Assembly (NCBI GenBank): GCA_024278215.1
Contig: JAJRTR010000099.1
Location: 1 to 15,959 of the forward strand
DNA length: 15,959 nucleotides
Direction of reading: 5' to 3'
Origin: a bacterium
GTDB taxonomy: Bacteria > UBP15 > UBA6099 > JAJRTR01
Below, piece by piece: positions 15,101 through 15,959 of this stretch; position 1 is the first letter of the stretch, and each line of letters opens with the position of its first letter. The translations under genes and the position numbers were made by a program. The notes beneath the pieces are model-generated. The model did not search any database. It was given only the letters and a program-made list of their open reading frames with translations, and was not told the origin of the DNA.

Positions 15101-15208
15101 AATCTTTCAAAACTTTTCAGGTATTGAGAATAAGACAATCAGCAAGTTTTGTACGTATTTATCAGCGTAATCAGCGTCAATAAAGTTTGCAGAGTATGGA
15201 AGATAAAA

Positions 15209-15544
15209 ATGAGACCAGTAGTATCGGAGTACAAAACGATGTGGCTGTTCACAATGTTCGACCTGCCAGTGGACTCGAAAGAAGCGAGGAGGGAATACAC
15301 GCAGTTTCGCAAAACCCTGCTAGGCGAAGGATTCATGATGTTGCAATTTTCTATCTATGTCAGGTTCTGCGCGACAGAAGAATCGGCGAAGAAATATCAC
15401 CGCCGCATCAAAGCCGCACTGCCGCACGAAGGACAGGTGCGGATACTCGCCGTCACCGACAGGCAGTTCGGAAAAATGGAAGTCTACTTTGGAAAAACGA
15501 GGGGAAAGGTCGAGAAAGCGCCCACCCAACTCGTGCTTTTTTAA
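15209..15544 (+). CDS. cas2: Cas2, type II adaptation protein
   Basis: 111 residues from ATG 15209, the usual size of type II Cas2. It is the dimeric ferredoxin-fold core of the Cas1-Cas2 integrase. MWLFTMFDLPV (first strand with the conserved Asp), ARREYTQFRKTLLGEGFMMLQFSIYVRF and the strand GQVRILAVTDRQFGKMEVYFG are characteristic. The frame is open to an ATG at 15149, but GGAAG 6 nt before 15209 and the domain start favour the later codon. Unlike most type II operons, where cas1 and cas2 abut or overlap, 226 bp with hairpins separate them, so cas2 may have its own promoter, though none stands out. The stop at 15544 is 48 bp before the first CRISPR repeat. Confidence 0.95.
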   Translation: MRPVVSEYKTMWLFTMFDLPVDSKEARREYTQFRKTLLGEGFMMLQFSIYVRFCATEESAKKYHRRIKAALPHEGQVRILAVTDRQFGKMEVYFGKTRGKVEKAPTQLVLF

Positions 15545-15592
15545 CTCGATATTATCAAAAACCCCCTTAAATACTATTCCCTTTGCGGGTCT

Positions 15593-15959
15593 ATTGTACC
15601 TGAGCGACGACTCCCTGCAAACCACAGTATGACGCCCAGAACGCCCTGCTGAAAATTCATTGTACCTGAGCGACGACTCCCTGCAAACCACAGTTTTTTG
15701 TTTATATCCCCGCCGGGGCTCGAAATTGTACCTGAGCGACGACTCCCTGCAAACCACAGTATATTATCAGAATGGGAAACTTGTTAATATAATTGTACCT
15801 GAGCGACGACTCCCTGCAAACCACAGTATATGTCTTGACAAACAAAAATAATGTGCTAATTGTACCTGAGCGACGACTCCCTGCAAACCACAGTTCTCAC
15901 GGGCTATGGCTCGCATCATCGGTAATTGTACCTGAGCGACGACTCCCTGCAAACCACAG
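15593..15959 (-). CRISPR. CRISPR array, type II-C, at least 6 repeats, truncated by window end
   Basis: Repeats of 36 nt, all identical, lie at 15593-15628, 15659-15694, 15725-15760, 15792-15827, 15859-15894, and 15925 to the edge (35 nt visible). Spacers are 30, 30, 31, 31 and 30 nt. On the plus strand the repeat begins ATTGTACCTGAGCG and ends CAAACCACAGT. Pairing with the tracrRNA shows that the crRNA sense is the minus strand, so transcription runs toward cas2. In that sense each repeat holds TTGCAG, 16 nt, and TACAAT as its last six bases. A start 6-7 nt into the spacer would leave guides of about 24 nt, as in Neisseria. No spacer matches this window by eye. The 48 nt between cas2 and the first repeat could be the integration-side leader or the trailer; the perfect first repeat does not decide which. 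Confidence 0.98.

Noticed and set aside
15149-15208. ATG 15149 as start of cas2
   Set aside because: The extra 20 residues lie outside the Cas2 fold, and GGAAG is well placed before ATG 15209.

Overview
The window reads as a chromosomal segment of a Gram-negative-type (diderm) bacterium of moderate GC content. A PAS histidine kinase paired with a sigma-54 activator, a primary-type sigma-70 factor with region 1.1, a Sec-exported FGE-fold protein and an STN-like membrane protein all point that way. The phylum cannot be fixed from the sequence. The left two thirds is mostly chromosomal housekeeping and regulation; the right third is a compact type II-C CRISPR-Cas9 locus whose array runs off the right edge.

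Layout. 1-1348 (-): 5' part of a receiver-PAS-PAS histidine kinase. 1890-3284 (+): an NtrC-type response regulator, divergent from the kinase across a 540-bp gap rich in dyad symmetries. 3478-3653 and 6151-6328: two copies, in opposite orientation, of a ~177-bp MITE-like element with GAGCCAATTGC terminal inverted repeats and 4-bp target duplications. Between them lies a leftward three-gene operon (5911 to 3653): an atypical SDR, a membrane J-protein with TPR, and an STN-like membrane protein. 6551-7360 (+): MscS-type channel. 7733-8806 (-): sigma-70 factor with unusual region 2.3/2.4 residues. 9138-10211 (+): secreted coiled-coil plus FGE-fold protein. 10299-10472 (-): a 57-residue coiled-coil protein.

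CRISPR locus. cas9 (10848-14030), cas1 (14023-14982) and cas2 (15209-15544) run rightward, followed by an array of identical 36-nt repeats with 30-31-nt spacers (15593 to the edge). A tracrRNA is encoded leftward, directly upstream of cas9 (about 10802 to 10689). It has a consensus-like promoter, a 37-nt anti-repeat that pairs almost completely with the repeat, and three hairpins. Pairing fixes the crRNA sense as the minus strand, so the array is transcribed toward cas2. Each repeat then carries a TTGCAG-N16-TACAAT promoter-like pair of boxes ending at the spacer, as expected of II-C arrays with per-repeat promoters.

Most interesting point. The anti-repeat, read on the opposite strand, keeps this repeat-type promoter as TTGCAA-N17-TACAAT, and it points into cas9. 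The tracrRNA promoter lies inside the predicted cas9 leader and fires back through the anti-repeat. The two promoters therefore appear to face and overlap each other, so cas9 mRNA and tracrRNA synthesis may be mutually exclusive. This is inference from sequence; no transcript data are available here.
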